DNA of 64,000 nt. Origin: JAKLFA01 sp964450385 (GTDB taxonomy: Bacteria > Omnitrophota > Gorgyraeia > Zapsychrales > JANLHA01). Positions 1 through 7,681 of this stretch are shown piece by piece. Positions within the stretch are counted from its first letter, which is position 1. Every line of letters starts with the position of its first letter. The stretch covers positions 1-64,000 of the forward strand of contig CAYVEC010000008.1 of the NCBI GenBank assembly GCA_964450385.1, written 5' to 3'. Position numbers and translations under genes: made by a program. The notes beneath the pieces were generated by a model. That model made no database searches, was not told the origin of the DNA, and was given only the letters and a program-made list of their open reading frames with translations.

Positions 1-204
1 ACGGATTATTATCCCTTTGAACTCATGCTGGAATTCACGAAAAGCGAGGGCATCCCGTTTATTAACGCGCTCCCGGGTTTTCTCGCGGCACCGAAAGCCC
101 AGTATTTTTACGGTTGGGATGGTCACATGACGCCGGCCGGAAACAGGATCGTGATCGATCAAGTGCTCGACGATGAAAATTTTCAGAAATGGCTTGTGAG
201 GTAA
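1..204 (+). CDS. SGNH/GDSL-type hydrolase, C-terminal end (partial)
   Basis: The frame is open from the first base and runs 67 codons to TAA at 202-204; the start lies outside the window. The tail holds the motif D-G-H-M-T-P-A-G-N near residues 40-48, which matches the last conserved block of SGNH hydrolases, where the Asp and His belong to the catalytic triad. Such hydrolases or acyl-esterases are often found beside carbamoyltransferase/SxtJ cassettes in polysaccharide loci, and the carbamoyltransferase gene follows within 12 bases. Function beyond the superfamily cannot be given from the fragment. Confidence 0.6.
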   Translation, partial: TDYYPFELMLEFTKSEGIPFINALPGFLAAPKAQYFYGWDGHMTPAGNRIVIDQVLDDENFQKWLVR

Positions 205-215
205 TCAAGGTGTCG

Positions 216-2036
216 ATGTATATTCTCGGAATATCAGCCTTTTATCATGATTCTGCCGCCGCGCTTATCAAGGACGGCGAGATCATCGCGGCAGCTCAGG
301 AGGAGAGGTTTACCCGAAAGAAGCATGACCACGGTTTTCCAACTCATGCCGTGCGGTATTGTCTCTCCTACGCCGGGATCTCGGCGGATCAGCTCACCCA
401 TGTGGTCTTTTATGACAAGCCGTTCATCAAATTCGAGCGGCTTCTTGAGACGTATCTTACAACCGCGCCGCTGGGGCTGAGGTCTTTTTTAAAGGCCATG
501 CCGTTGTGGCTCAAGGAAAAATTATTCATGCGTGAGACCATCGCGCGTGAACTTTCTTTTAAAGGCGAGATCCTTTTTGCTGACCACCATGAATCGCATG
601 CCGCGAGCGCCTTTTATCCCTCGCCCTTTGACCGGGCCGCGATCATCACGCTCGACGGGGTCGGTGAGTGGTCAACCCTCACCTATGGGGTGGGAGAAGG
701 GAACCGCCTTCGGCTCATGAAGGAGATCCGATTCCCGCATTCTCTTGGCCTGCTCTATTCAGCCTTCACGTATTACACAGGGTTTAAAGTGAATTCGGGG
801 GAATATAAATTGATGGGGCTCGCGCCCTATGGCGAGCCCTGTTACGCGGACCTCATTAAAAAACATTTAATCGATATCAAACCCGATGGGTCATTTAAAT
901 TAGACCAAACGTATTTTAATTATTGCAGCGGTCTGACCATGACAAACCGCCGTTTTCACGCGCTCTTTGGTCATGAGCCCCGCGATCCGGAAAGTCCCAT
1001 CGAGCCGTTCCACATGGATATCGCGCGTTCGATCCAGGCCGTGACCGAGGAAGTTGTTCTCAAGATCGCTGGGCATGTCTATGAAAAAATCGGGATCGAC
1101 CGCCTGTGCCTCGCCGGTGGTGTCGCCCTGAATTGTGTGGCGAACGGGAAGATCGCACAGAGCGGGCCCTATCGTGACATCTGGATTCAACCCGCGGCCT
1201 CGGATTCCGGAGGCGCACTCGGTGCGGCCCTCGCGATTTGGTACAATCATCTTGGTCAGCCCCGGCATGCAGACGGCGTTCATGACGCGCAAAAGTCCTC
1301 ACTCCTGGGGCCGTCCTTTTCCGATGAAGAGATCAAGACGTTTCTCGATGAGCAGGGTGCCGCCTACACCTATCTTCCCGATGATGATGCCTTAACGGAC
1401 CGTGCCGCGGTGATCTTGGCTGACAATAAGGTCTTGGGTTGGTTCCAGGGGCGGATGGAGTTCGGGCCGCGCGCCCTCGGGAATCGCAGTATTTTAGGTG
1501 ATCCGCGATCCGAGGACATGCAATCGGTGATGAACCTTAAGATAAAATTTCGTGAATCGTTCCGGCCATTCGCTCCAAGTGTTCTGCGCGAGCATTGCCG
1601 CGACTATTTTGATCTTGGCGTTGAAAGCCCGTACATGCTCCTTGTCTGCACGATCGCCGAACGGCAGCGTCTGCCGATCCCGGAGAACGAAAAGGGATTA
1701 ACGGGCCTTCAAAAATTAAAAATCCGGCGATCACGCCTTCCGGCGATCACCCATGTGGATGACACGGCGCGTGTGCAGACCGTCACGGAGGCGGGGAATC
1801 CTCGGTATTATCAGCTGATCAAAAAATTCTATCAAAAGACCGGGTGTCCCGTTGTGATCAATACATCGTTCAATGTGCGCGGCGAACCGATCGTTTGCAC
1901 CCCGAAAGAGGCCTACGAATGTCTCCTTCGAACGCATATGGATTATCTTGTTATGGGAAATTATATTATTGACCGCCGGGAGCAAAGAGGTCAAGATATT
2001 ACCGTGGGGGATCTTCGTGGATTTACTCCAGATTAG
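216..2036 (+). CDS. Carbamoyltransferase (NodU/CmcH family)
   Basis: 606 residues from ATG 216; this start gives the usual family N-terminus MYILGISAFYHDSAAAL. A GTG at 210 behind GAGG at 198-201 is an alternative. The protein has the N-terminal ASKHA/Kae1-like domain with the metal-binding HHESH motif near residue 124 and LAGGVALN near 299, and the C-terminal domain with GRMEFGPRALGNRS near 412. The family moves the carbamoyl group of carbamoyl phosphate, through carbamoyl-adenylate, to a hydroxyl of a sugar or natural product. The neighbours (SGNH hydrolase, SxtJ-like, DUF5989-like) suggest modification of a surface glycan or lipid rather than an antibiotic. The acceptor is unknown. Confidence 0.93.
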   Translation: MYILGISAFYHDSAAALIKDGEIIAAAQEERFTRKKHDHGFPTHAVRYCLSYAGISADQLTHVVFYDKPFIKFERLLETYLTTAPLGLRSFLKAMPLWLKEKLFMRETIARELSFKGEILFADHHESHAASAFYPSPFDRAAIITLDGVGEWSTLTYGVGEGNRLRLMKEIRFPHSLGLLYSAFTYYTGFKVNSGEYKLMGLAPYGEPCYADLIKKHLIDIKPDGSFKLDQTYFNYCSGLTMTNRRFHALFGHEPRDPESPIEPFHMDIARSIQAVTEEVVLKIAGHVYEKIGIDRLCLAGGVALNCVANGKIAQSGPYRDIWIQPAASDSGGALGAALAIWYNHLGQPRHADGVHDAQKSSLLGPSFSDEEIKTFLDEQGAAYTYLPDDDALTDRAAVILADNKVLGWFQGRMEFGPRALGNRSILGDPRSEDMQSVMNLKIKFRESFRPFAPSVLREHCRDYFDLGVESPYMLLVCTIAERQRLPIPENEKGLTGLQKLKIRRSRLPAITHVDDTARVQTVTEAGNPRYYQLIKKFYQKTGCPVVINTSFNVRGEPIVCTPKEAYECLLRTHMDYLVMGNYIIDRREQRGQDITVGDLRGFTPD

Positions 2037-2427
2037 ACCGATCTCAGAGAAAGAATTAAAAAGGTTCGGCTTGATTTTTGGGCCGGCCGCGCTGGTTCTT
2101 TCTTGCTGGCAGGCATGGCGGGCGCACTGGGTCCATGTCGGGATTTTTGCGCCGCTCGGGGCATATGCCCTGGCGATGGCGATTTTTCGCCCGGGCTGGG
2201 TTTTTCCAGTACGCTGGTTGCTCGAGACCATGGTCAAGCTCGTTATGTGGGCGGTCACCAATCTGGCACTAATCATCACCTTTTACCTTGTCTTTACTCC
2301 GATCGGGCTGATCCTTCGACTTGCCGGTCGGGATCTGCTCAATCAAAAACGCGATGAGACGGAAACATCATGGCAGGACCCGGACCACACGACCTTTGAT
2401 CCGGGGCATTATCACCGGCAATTTTAG
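2017..2427 (+). CDS. SxtJ-like integral membrane protein
   Basis: 136 residues from GTG 2017, preceded by GGGGG at 2006-2010 at a good Shine-Dalgarno distance; it overlaps the end of the carbamoyltransferase by 20 bases, so the two are probably translationally coupled. Three hydrophobic stretches (about residues 14-28, 35-52 and 66-90) are followed by a polar tail ending near HHTTFDPGHYHRQF. The size, the position directly after a carbamoyltransferase and the tail agree with the SxtJ family, named from saxitoxin clusters and of unknown biochemical role. It probably works with the carbamoyltransferase at the membrane; that is inference. Confidence 0.75.
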   Translation: MDLLQIRPISEKELKRFGLIFGPAALVLSCWQAWRAHWVHVGIFAPLGAYALAMAIFRPGWVFPVRWLLETMVKLVMWAVTNLALIITFYLVFTPIGLILRLAGRDLLNQKRDETETSWQDPDHTTFDPGHYHRQF

Positions 2428-2461
2428 ATAGCAGGCTTATCCCCGACGAAATGAGGAGACT

Positions 2462-2623
2462 ATGGGAACGATGTCATTGATAAAAGAATTTTGGGAATTT
2501 CTTCGTACGCGAAAACGGTATTGGCTTATGCCGATCGTTATTTTTTTACTGCTCCTTGGAGGACTGATCGCGATCACGGCGCCGAATTCTGCGGTCGCGC
2601 CGCTGATTTACACATTGTTTTAA
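2462..2623 (+). CDS. DUF5989-like small membrane protein
   Basis: 53 residues, ATG 2462 to TAA 2621-2623, with GAGGAG just upstream. The N-terminus MSLIKEFWEFLRTRKRYW is basic and amphipathic, followed by one hydrophobic helix (about residues 22-40), and the protein ends with AVAPLIYTLF. This pattern (L-K-E-x-W-E-F-L-R-x-R-K, one helix, A-P-x-I-Y-T-L-F end) is that of the small DUF5989 proteins regularly encoded after SxtJ-like genes. Its role is unknown; the conserved pairing suggests a small partner in the same membrane complex. Confidence 0.75.
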   Translation: MGTMSLIKEFWEFLRTRKRYWLMPIVIFLLLLGGLIAITAPNSAVAPLIYTLF

Positions 2624-2656
2624 GCCGGTATCCCGCGTATCGAAAGGCGCGTGACA

Positions 2657-3448
2657 ATGCACACGATCCTTCTTGTTGATGATGATGTGACGATCCTTGA
2701 TGTCCTGGGGCTCATGCTCGAGCAGGCTGGTTTTCAGGTGGTTCGCGCGGCGAACGGCCAGCAGGGACTCGATGCGGCCATGGAGGCCCGGCCGGATATT
2801 ATCATCACTGATGTCTTGATGCCGGTCATGGATGGGTATCTCTTTTATAAGGAACTAAAGGCCTCACCCACCCTGCGGCATATCCCGGTGATTATCCTGA
2901 CGGCACGCGGAAAAATGCAGGCGTCTTTTGAGGCAATCGGGGCTGACATCTTTCTCGAAAAGCCCGCACCGAAAGAAACGCTTCTCGCGCATCTTGAGCA
3001 GCTTCTGCATAAGCAGGCCGATGCGAAAGAGGGTCATCCGCATGTTCAAAAGATCCTCATCGCAGGCACGTATCCCGAGGTCGTTAGCACCATGGCCCGC
3101 CAGCTTGCCGACAAACGCTATATTGTGCAGACCGTGAAGGCGGCAGCTGAGGTGATCCCCGAGACCGTAAAATTCGGTGAGGACATGCTCATTATTGAGA
3201 CGCAGATGGAAAAGGAATGCCCCGTTGCGGATGTGATTCGCGCGGTCCGGCTCCTGCCATCGGCGCGGCATATTCCTATTATCCTCTATAGCTATTTTCG
3301 CGTAGCAGAGCTCAATGACGGCTCGGTCCGTGAGCGGATGCTCGATACCGAGAAAGCCCTTCATGCCTCGATGCAGGCCGGCGGCACCGCGTATCTCGAC
3401 CGATTTAATGAATTGACCTTCCTTGAACAGCTCGGTCCATTCGTATAA
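2657..3448 (+). CDS. Double-receiver response regulator (active REC plus degenerate REC-like domain)
   Basis: 263 residues from ATG 2657 (AAAGG at 2643-2647; a GTG at 2651 is too close to it). Residues 1-120 are a standard receiver: acidic DDD after ILLV, phospho-acceptor Asp in IIITDVLMPVMDG, Thr in ILTA and Lys in LEKP. Residues about 133-263 form a second alpha/beta unit beginning KILIAG that lacks a clear phospho-acceptor and ends with a block containing YSYFRVAELN and GGTAYLDR. There is no DNA-binding domain. It is a paralogue of the protein at 5301-6116, with ilvD between them. The output is unknown; it may act by protein-protein contact in a phosphorelay. Confidence 0.8.
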   Translation: MHTILLVDDDVTILDVLGLMLEQAGFQVVRAANGQQGLDAAMEARPDIIITDVLMPVMDGYLFYKELKASPTLRHIPVIILTARGKMQASFEAIGADIFLEKPAPKETLLAHLEQLLHKQADAKEGHPHVQKILIAGTYPEVVSTMARQLADKRYIVQTVKAAAEVIPETVKFGEDMLIIETQMEKECPVADVIRAVRLLPSARHIPIILYSYFRVAELNDGSVRERMLDTEKALHASMQAGGTAYLDRFNELTFLEQLGPFV

Positions 3449-3464
3449 CGGATCGTCTTTTCCC

Positions 3465-3493
3465 TTAACAATCACCGGACACGTGTGTATAAT
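3465..3493 (+). promoter_or_regulatory. Sigma-70-type promoter of ilvD
   Basis: TTAACA at 3465-3470 and TATAAT at 3488-3493 are separated by 17 bases. Transcription should start near 3500, giving a leader of about 30 bases that contains the AGGAGGG ribosome-binding site at 3519-3525. No leader peptide or attenuator is visible in this short leader. Confidence 0.7.
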
Positions 3494-3529
3494 ACCTCGT
3501 CTATTTCAATTGTATCAGAAGGAGGGTGT

Positions 3530-5284
3530 ATGAGTCGTGAGCCAGGCAATGACGGGATAAAAAATATACGTGCCCATGGAAGCGGGGTCTTCCGAGCCGG
3601 GAACCACATGCTGCCGTGTGTCTCGCTCATGATGGCAGAAGGGGTCGTAAAGGATATCCATGATCTCAAGCGGCCCTTTGTCACGATCATTAATTCCTAT
3701 AGCACTCAGATCCCCGGTCACGCCCACTTGGATCAGCTCGGCGCGATCGTCAAGGCTGAATTAGAGCAGCTCGGGGTCAATGTCTGGTATACAAATATTG
3801 GGGGCGCCATCTGTGACGGGATCGCGATGGGCCATTTCGGGATGAAATATTCTCTGCCCTCACGGGAGCTCATCGCGGACCAGATCGAGACGATCCTCTG
3901 TGCTCATCCTTGTGATGCCTGGATTGGGATCGGGAACTGCGATAAGATCGTGCCCGGCATGCTCAATGCCATGGTGCGTGTGAATATCCCCGCGGTCTAT
4001 GTGAGCGGGGGCCCGATGCTCTCGGGACTTGGCAACACGGACCTGATATCGGTTTTTGAAGGGGTGGGGAAAAATTCGGTTGGAAAAATGGGTGACAAAG
4101 AACTCTCTGAGCTTGCCCAGGTCGCCTGCCCAGGATACGGCAGTTGTTCAGGAATGTTTACCGCCAATTCAATGAACTGTATCGCGGAAGTCCTCGGTAT
4201 TGCCCTTCCCGGGAACGGTTCGATCACGGCAACACAGCGGATCCCAGGTTCACGCCATCAGCATACCTTGAATCCTGAACGGATCAATTTGACCCGGCAG
4301 GCGGCTCGAACGCTGATTGAAGTGATGAACAAGAAGGTCCGGCCCCTCGACATCATTACCCGGGAGGCGATCGATAATGCCTTTGTCCTTGACATGGCCA
4401 TGGGCGGATCGAGCAATACGGTTTTGCATGTCCTGGCTCTTGCGAGCGAGGCCGGGATCCCGTATGACCTGAATCGTCTCAACGAGCTCTCGAAGAGCAC
4501 CGCGAATGTGGTCAAGATCGCGCCATCGCGCCCCGAGGTCCATATCGAAGACGTTCATCGCGTCGGCGGAATGGGGGCGATCCTTAAATCGATCGCGGCC
4601 CACGGGCATCGCGCGTTAACGCTTTCTTCAAAGACGATCTATGGAACGCTCGGCGACTATGTCAATCGATCGCCTGATCCGGACGGTGAGATCATCCGAA
4701 CGGTGCCCAAGGCGTTCTCACCCGAGGGAGGGCTCACGATCCTGTTTGGAAATTTCGCGACTCGCGGCGCGGTTCTCAAAACAAGCGGCGTCGATCCGGA
4801 CATGCTGACATTCCGCGGCCCGGCCCGGATCTTTGAATCCCAGGAGGAGGCCCTTGACGGCATCCTCCACGGCAAGGTCCACGACGGCGATGTGGTCGTG
4901 ATCCGGTTCGAAGGCCCACGAGGCGGGCCTGGAATGCAGGAGATGCTCTCGCCCACCTCCGCGATCAAGGGGGCTGGAATCCGAGCGGCGCTGATTACCG
5001 ATGGACGGTTTTCCGGAGGGACGCGCGGGCTCTGCATCGGCCATGTTTCGCCTGAGGCAGCAGCGGGGGGCGAGATCGCGATCCTCCGGAACGGGGACAT
5101 CATCGCGATCGATGTCGCGAAACGGGCGATGAATGTCGAGCTGTCCGATACCGAGATCGCTCAACGCAAAAAGGCGCTCGTGCCGTTTAAAAGTAAGATC
5201 AAGGGCGGTTGGCTCGCCCGATATACCGCCTTTGTGACAAGCGCGGATACAGGGGCTGTGTTCCGCGACAGAATCGAGGGCTAA
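3530..5284 (+). CDS. ilvD: Dihydroxy-acid dehydratase
   Basis: 584 residues from ATG 3530, behind a strong AGGAGGG (3519-3525). IlvD removes water from 2,3-dihydroxy-isovalerate and -methylvalerate to give the 2-keto acids of valine, isoleucine and leucine synthesis. Family marks are plain: the CDKIVPGM cysteine motif near residue 137 and GSCSGMFTANSMNC near 203 (Fe-S cluster ligands), DGIAMGH near 97 and the C-terminal GRFSGGTRGLCIGHV. Length fits the IlvD/Edd family, and IlvD is chosen over Edd by the overall match to IlvD motifs. It has its own promoter and sits alone between two double-receiver regulators, away from leuCD at 51-53 kb. Confidence 0.95.
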   Translation: MSREPGNDGIKNIRAHGSGVFRAGNHMLPCVSLMMAEGVVKDIHDLKRPFVTIINSYSTQIPGHAHLDQLGAIVKAELEQLGVNVWYTNIGGAICDGIAMGHFGMKYSLPSRELIADQIETILCAHPCDAWIGIGNCDKIVPGMLNAMVRVNIPAVYVSGGPMLSGLGNTDLISVFEGVGKNSVGKMGDKELSELAQVACPGYGSCSGMFTANSMNCIAEVLGIALPGNGSITATQRIPGSRHQHTLNPERINLTRQAARTLIEVMNKKVRPLDIITREAIDNAFVLDMAMGGSSNTVLHVLALASEAGIPYDLNRLNELSKSTANVVKIAPSRPEVHIEDVHRVGGMGAILKSIAAHGHRALTLSSKTIYGTLGDYVNRSPDPDGEIIRTVPKAFSPEGGLTILFGNFATRGAVLKTSGVDPDMLTFRGPARIFESQEEALDGILHGKVHDGDVVVIRFEGPRGGPGMQEMLSPTSAIKGAGIRAALITDGRFSGGTRGLCIGHVSPEAAAGGEIAILRNGDIIAIDVAKRAMNVELSDTEIAQRKKALVPFKSKIKGGWLARYTAFVTSADTGAVFRDRIEG

Positions 5285-5300
5285 CCAGGGGCCATCGTGT

Positions 5301-6116
5301 ATGGGCAAACGCATTCTGATTGTTGATGATGACAATGATATCCTCACGTCAACGGCTCAGGTATTGCGAAAACACGGGTTTGAGGTGATGACGGCGCAGA
5401 GCGGCCGAACGGCCTTGAGCGTTCTTGAGCACACCCTTCCGGATCTTGTCCTCACCGATGTCCTCATGCCGGATATTGATGGATTTTCCCTGTTTAAAAG
5501 TCTGAAGACCTGCCAACGCACCTCGCAGATCCCGGTTGTTATCGTGACCGGCCGCGGACAGATGAGGGATTCCTTTGCCGCGATCGGAGCCTGCGGGTTT
5601 TTAGCGAAACCGTTCACGCCTCAGGAATTGATCAGTCAGATCGAAGAGACGTTTTCCGTACGCCAGATGGCGCAGGCCGACGATACCGATGTGGGGCGCC
5701 AACAGATCCTCCTTGTTGGATCGGCGACGGCGCGTGATTTCGTGTCCACGACCGCGGATTTTATCCGTCAGGCCGGCTATCCGATCGCGGTCGCGACCTC
5801 TGTGGCGCAGGCCGCGGCAGCGGCGATCGACACCCCGATCGACATTGTATTAACCGATGTCCAGCTTGATAAGCCCGTCGCCGAGTTGGTCGCGATCCTG
5901 CGCGGTCTGCCATCGCATCCGGTCACAACGATTTTCGGTTTTTCGTACTATTCCATCGACGAACTCGATGCCGATGGCCAGCGCCGGCGTGTCCTTGCGA
6001 TCGAATCCGCGGCCTTATCTTTTGTCAAGAGCGGCGGCACCGCGTATCTTGGCCGCTGGCATAATCAGCTCTTTTTAGATCTCTGCCGACAGAATTTTCA
6101 ACCAAACGCGCCATGA
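5301..6116 (+). CDS. Double-receiver response regulator (paralogue of 2657-3448)
   Basis: 271 residues from ATG 5301. Residues 1-120 are a receiver with DDD after ILIV, phospho-acceptor Asp in LVLTDVLMPDIDG, Thr in IVTG and Lys in LAKP. From about residue 133 a second receiver-like unit begins QILLVGSA; it keeps an Asp in IVLTDVQL but has no lysine in the expected place and ends with FSYYSIDELD and SGGTAYLGR, the same signature as its paralogue at 2657. No output domain is seen. It ends in an ATGA overlap with the next gene, so the two are probably co-translated. Confidence 0.8.
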   Translation: MGKRILIVDDDNDILTSTAQVLRKHGFEVMTAQSGRTALSVLEHTLPDLVLTDVLMPDIDGFSLFKSLKTCQRTSQIPVVIVTGRGQMRDSFAAIGACGFLAKPFTPQELISQIEETFSVRQMAQADDTDVGRQQILLVGSATARDFVSTTADFIRQAGYPIAVATSVAQAAAAAIDTPIDIVLTDVQLDKPVAELVAILRGLPSHPVTTIFGFSYYSIDELDADGQRRRVLAIESAALSFVKSGGTAYLGRWHNQLFLDLCRQNFQPNAP

Positions 6117-6670
6117 CCCTCATATTAAAAAAAATTATGGATCTTCCTTACAGAGCCGACCGGATGCGTGAGCTCCTCCTCATGGCCCGGGGCCTGGGGA
6201 TCCCGGAACCGCGGTTGAAAATGTACGGCGAGGGCGATAAGGAGGAGGCCCTCGTGATCTTAATTTATGACACGCTCAAAAGTCACGCCGACCGTCGTCG
6301 AAAGAACCTTCGTTTTATCGCCCTTATTATGGTAGGGGCCGCGGTGATCATTGCCGGTCTTTTTCTCGTCCCGGCGACCTTTCGGTACCGTAAGGTCATC
6401 GATGTCGCCGAGGAAGAACGCAAGGAAACAGTCTATACCGGCATCACGGCAGCTGGCGACGAGGTTCAGGATGAAAAGGCCCGCCCGGTTCTTTTCCGCG
6501 CCATGAGCGGTACGTATATTGAAGATGATGAGGAGGGGAACACCCTTTTTGAATATCTTTATGAAGACGGCCGAATGGTCAAAAAGAAAAAATATGCCCG
6601 GGATGGGAACGTCGAATCCGAAATCGAATTCAACGAGGACGGAGACCCGATCTTGAAAACATTCAAATAG
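6113..6670 (+). CDS. Membrane-anchored protein with MORN-like C-terminal segment
   Basis: 185 residues; ATG 6113 overlaps the TGA of the upstream regulator (ATGA) with no separate ribosome-binding site, which implies translational coupling. One transmembrane helix lies at about residues 63-85 (ALIMVGAAVIIAGLFLVP). The rest is charged. Residues about 135-185 resemble MORN-type beta repeats (G-T-Y-I-E-D-D-E-E-G, L-F-E-Y-L-Y-E-D-G-R-M, Y-A-R-D-G-N-V-E-S-E-I-E-F-N-E-D-G-D). I do not recognise a family. Coupling to a receiver protein suggests a membrane partner in the same pathway. Confidence 0.6.
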   Translation: MTLILKKIMDLPYRADRMRELLLMARGLGIPEPRLKMYGEGDKEEALVILIYDTLKSHADRRRKNLRFIALIMVGAAVIIAGLFLVPATFRYRKVIDVAEEERKETVYTGITAAGDEVQDEKARPVLFRAMSGTYIEDDEEGNTLFEYLYEDGRMVKKKKYARDGNVESEIEFNEDGDPILKTFK

Positions 6671-6686
6671 CAACAGGGACCGCATT

Positions 6687-7157
6687 GTGAAACGACCGCT
6701 CGGGGTGAGCGCCCTTTCCATTATCATGACCTGCGTGGGCAGTATTTTTTCCTTCGTCATTTTCATCGAGGTCCTTGATGCCCTGCGCGTCGGAGGGCTC
6801 TACGCGGTCACGATCTCTTCCCCCGTAGCCCTGGCGGGATTTTTCTTATACGGATGCCTGCCGGTGATCTTTTACTCTGCCGGGGTCGGGCTCTACATGT
6901 CCCGGGAATGGGCCCGGGCGCTCACCGTGAGCGTGGCGTGCCCCGCGATTTTTTTTCTCCTCCTGAACTTTGTCTACAATGCAATCAAGACCCAATATCG
7001 GCTCTACCACCTGAATGTGTTCGAATTTTATATTGAGAATCCGGTCCTGCTCATCGAAATCATTGCGGTTTATGCTGTCCTCGTTGCCCCGATTATCGTG
7101 TATCTCCGTCTCCCTCGGGTCAAAAGGTATTTTGCCGAGGTCCATCCCGTCCCCTAG
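6687..7157 (+). CDS. Polytopic membrane protein of unknown function
   Basis: 156 residues from GTG 6687, with AGGGA at 6675-6679. Four hydrophobic segments (about residues 8-30, 42-66, 74-100 and 117-140) predict an inner-membrane protein with a short basic C-terminus (RLPRVKRYF). No motif that would give a function is seen. It is 16 bases downstream of the previous gene and is probably in the same operon. Confidence 0.6.
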   Translation: MKRPLGVSALSIIMTCVGSIFSFVIFIEVLDALRVGGLYAVTISSPVALAGFFLYGCLPVIFYSAGVGLYMSREWARALTVSVACPAIFFLLLNFVYNAIKTQYRLYHLNVFEFYIENPVLLIEIIAVYAVLVAPIIVYLRLPRVKRYFAEVHPVP

Positions 7158-7214
7158 GCCTTTTTTCCAGCGTCGGAATATGTTACACTTATACTGTCGT
7201 TGAAGGAGGGACCG

Positions 7215-7607
7215 ATGCGTCAGTTATACGTCGTGTTCATAATTTGCCTGGTCATGTTAGTGCCTGCCCTGGGAGAGGCCAGCCGCACTCCTCATCCCAT
7301 TCAGCTCTTTGAACAGGCCACGGGCTGGCTTCAGGATGTCGATGACAATCCTGATCTTATGAAAAAATCCGTGTCGATCTTTGCCGATCTGATCGAGGAA
7401 TATCCTACGTCACCTCTCGGATATTTAGGAATGAGTTATGTCTTTCGCCACATTGCCGACCTCGGGAACGACAAGTATGATATGCGGCAATTGCGGGACA
7501 CGGCCTTTCCTTTTGCGGTTCAGGCCTTGCGTCTTGGGCCCACCCTGCCTGAGGTCCATGAGAATTATGCGTTCTTTCAACGGTTTTTTTCGATCGATCT
7601 AGAATAG
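7215..7607 (+). CDS. Small secreted TPR-like protein
   Basis: 130 residues from ATG 7215, behind a strong GAAGGAGG (7202-7209). A signal peptide (MRQLYVVFIICLVMLVPALGEA) is followed by helical repeats: A-T-G-W-L-Q-D-V-D-D-N-P-D-L, I-F-A-D-L-I-E-E-Y-P-T-S-P-L-G-Y and A-V-Q-A-L-R-L-G-P-T-L-P-E-V-H-E-N-Y-A, which follow TPR spacing with its Gly/Ala/Pro pattern. It is likely periplasmic and a protein-protein adaptor. A TATACT box lies at 7190-7195 but without a good -35. The partner is unknown. Confidence 0.6.
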   Translation: MRQLYVVFIICLVMLVPALGEASRTPHPIQLFEQATGWLQDVDDNPDLMKKSVSIFADLIEEYPTSPLGYLGMSYVFRHIADLGNDKYDMRQLRDTAFPFAVQALRLGPTLPEVHENYAFFQRFFSIDLE

Positions 7608-7644
7608 CCGCGTGTTATTTCGTGTTAAAAAAGCCTGAATGTAT

Positions 7645-7672
7645 TTGATTTCACCCTTGCGATTGATATAAT
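7645..7672 (+). promoter_or_regulatory. Sigma-70-type promoter, probably giving a near-leaderless mRNA
   Basis: TTGATT at 7645-7650 and TATAAT at 7667-7672 are 16 bases apart. The expected start (about 7679-7680) falls within two or three bases of the ATG at 7682, and no Shine-Dalgarno sequence is present between the -10 box and the start codon. Confidence 0.6.
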
Positions 7673-7681
7673 ACCATCGCT

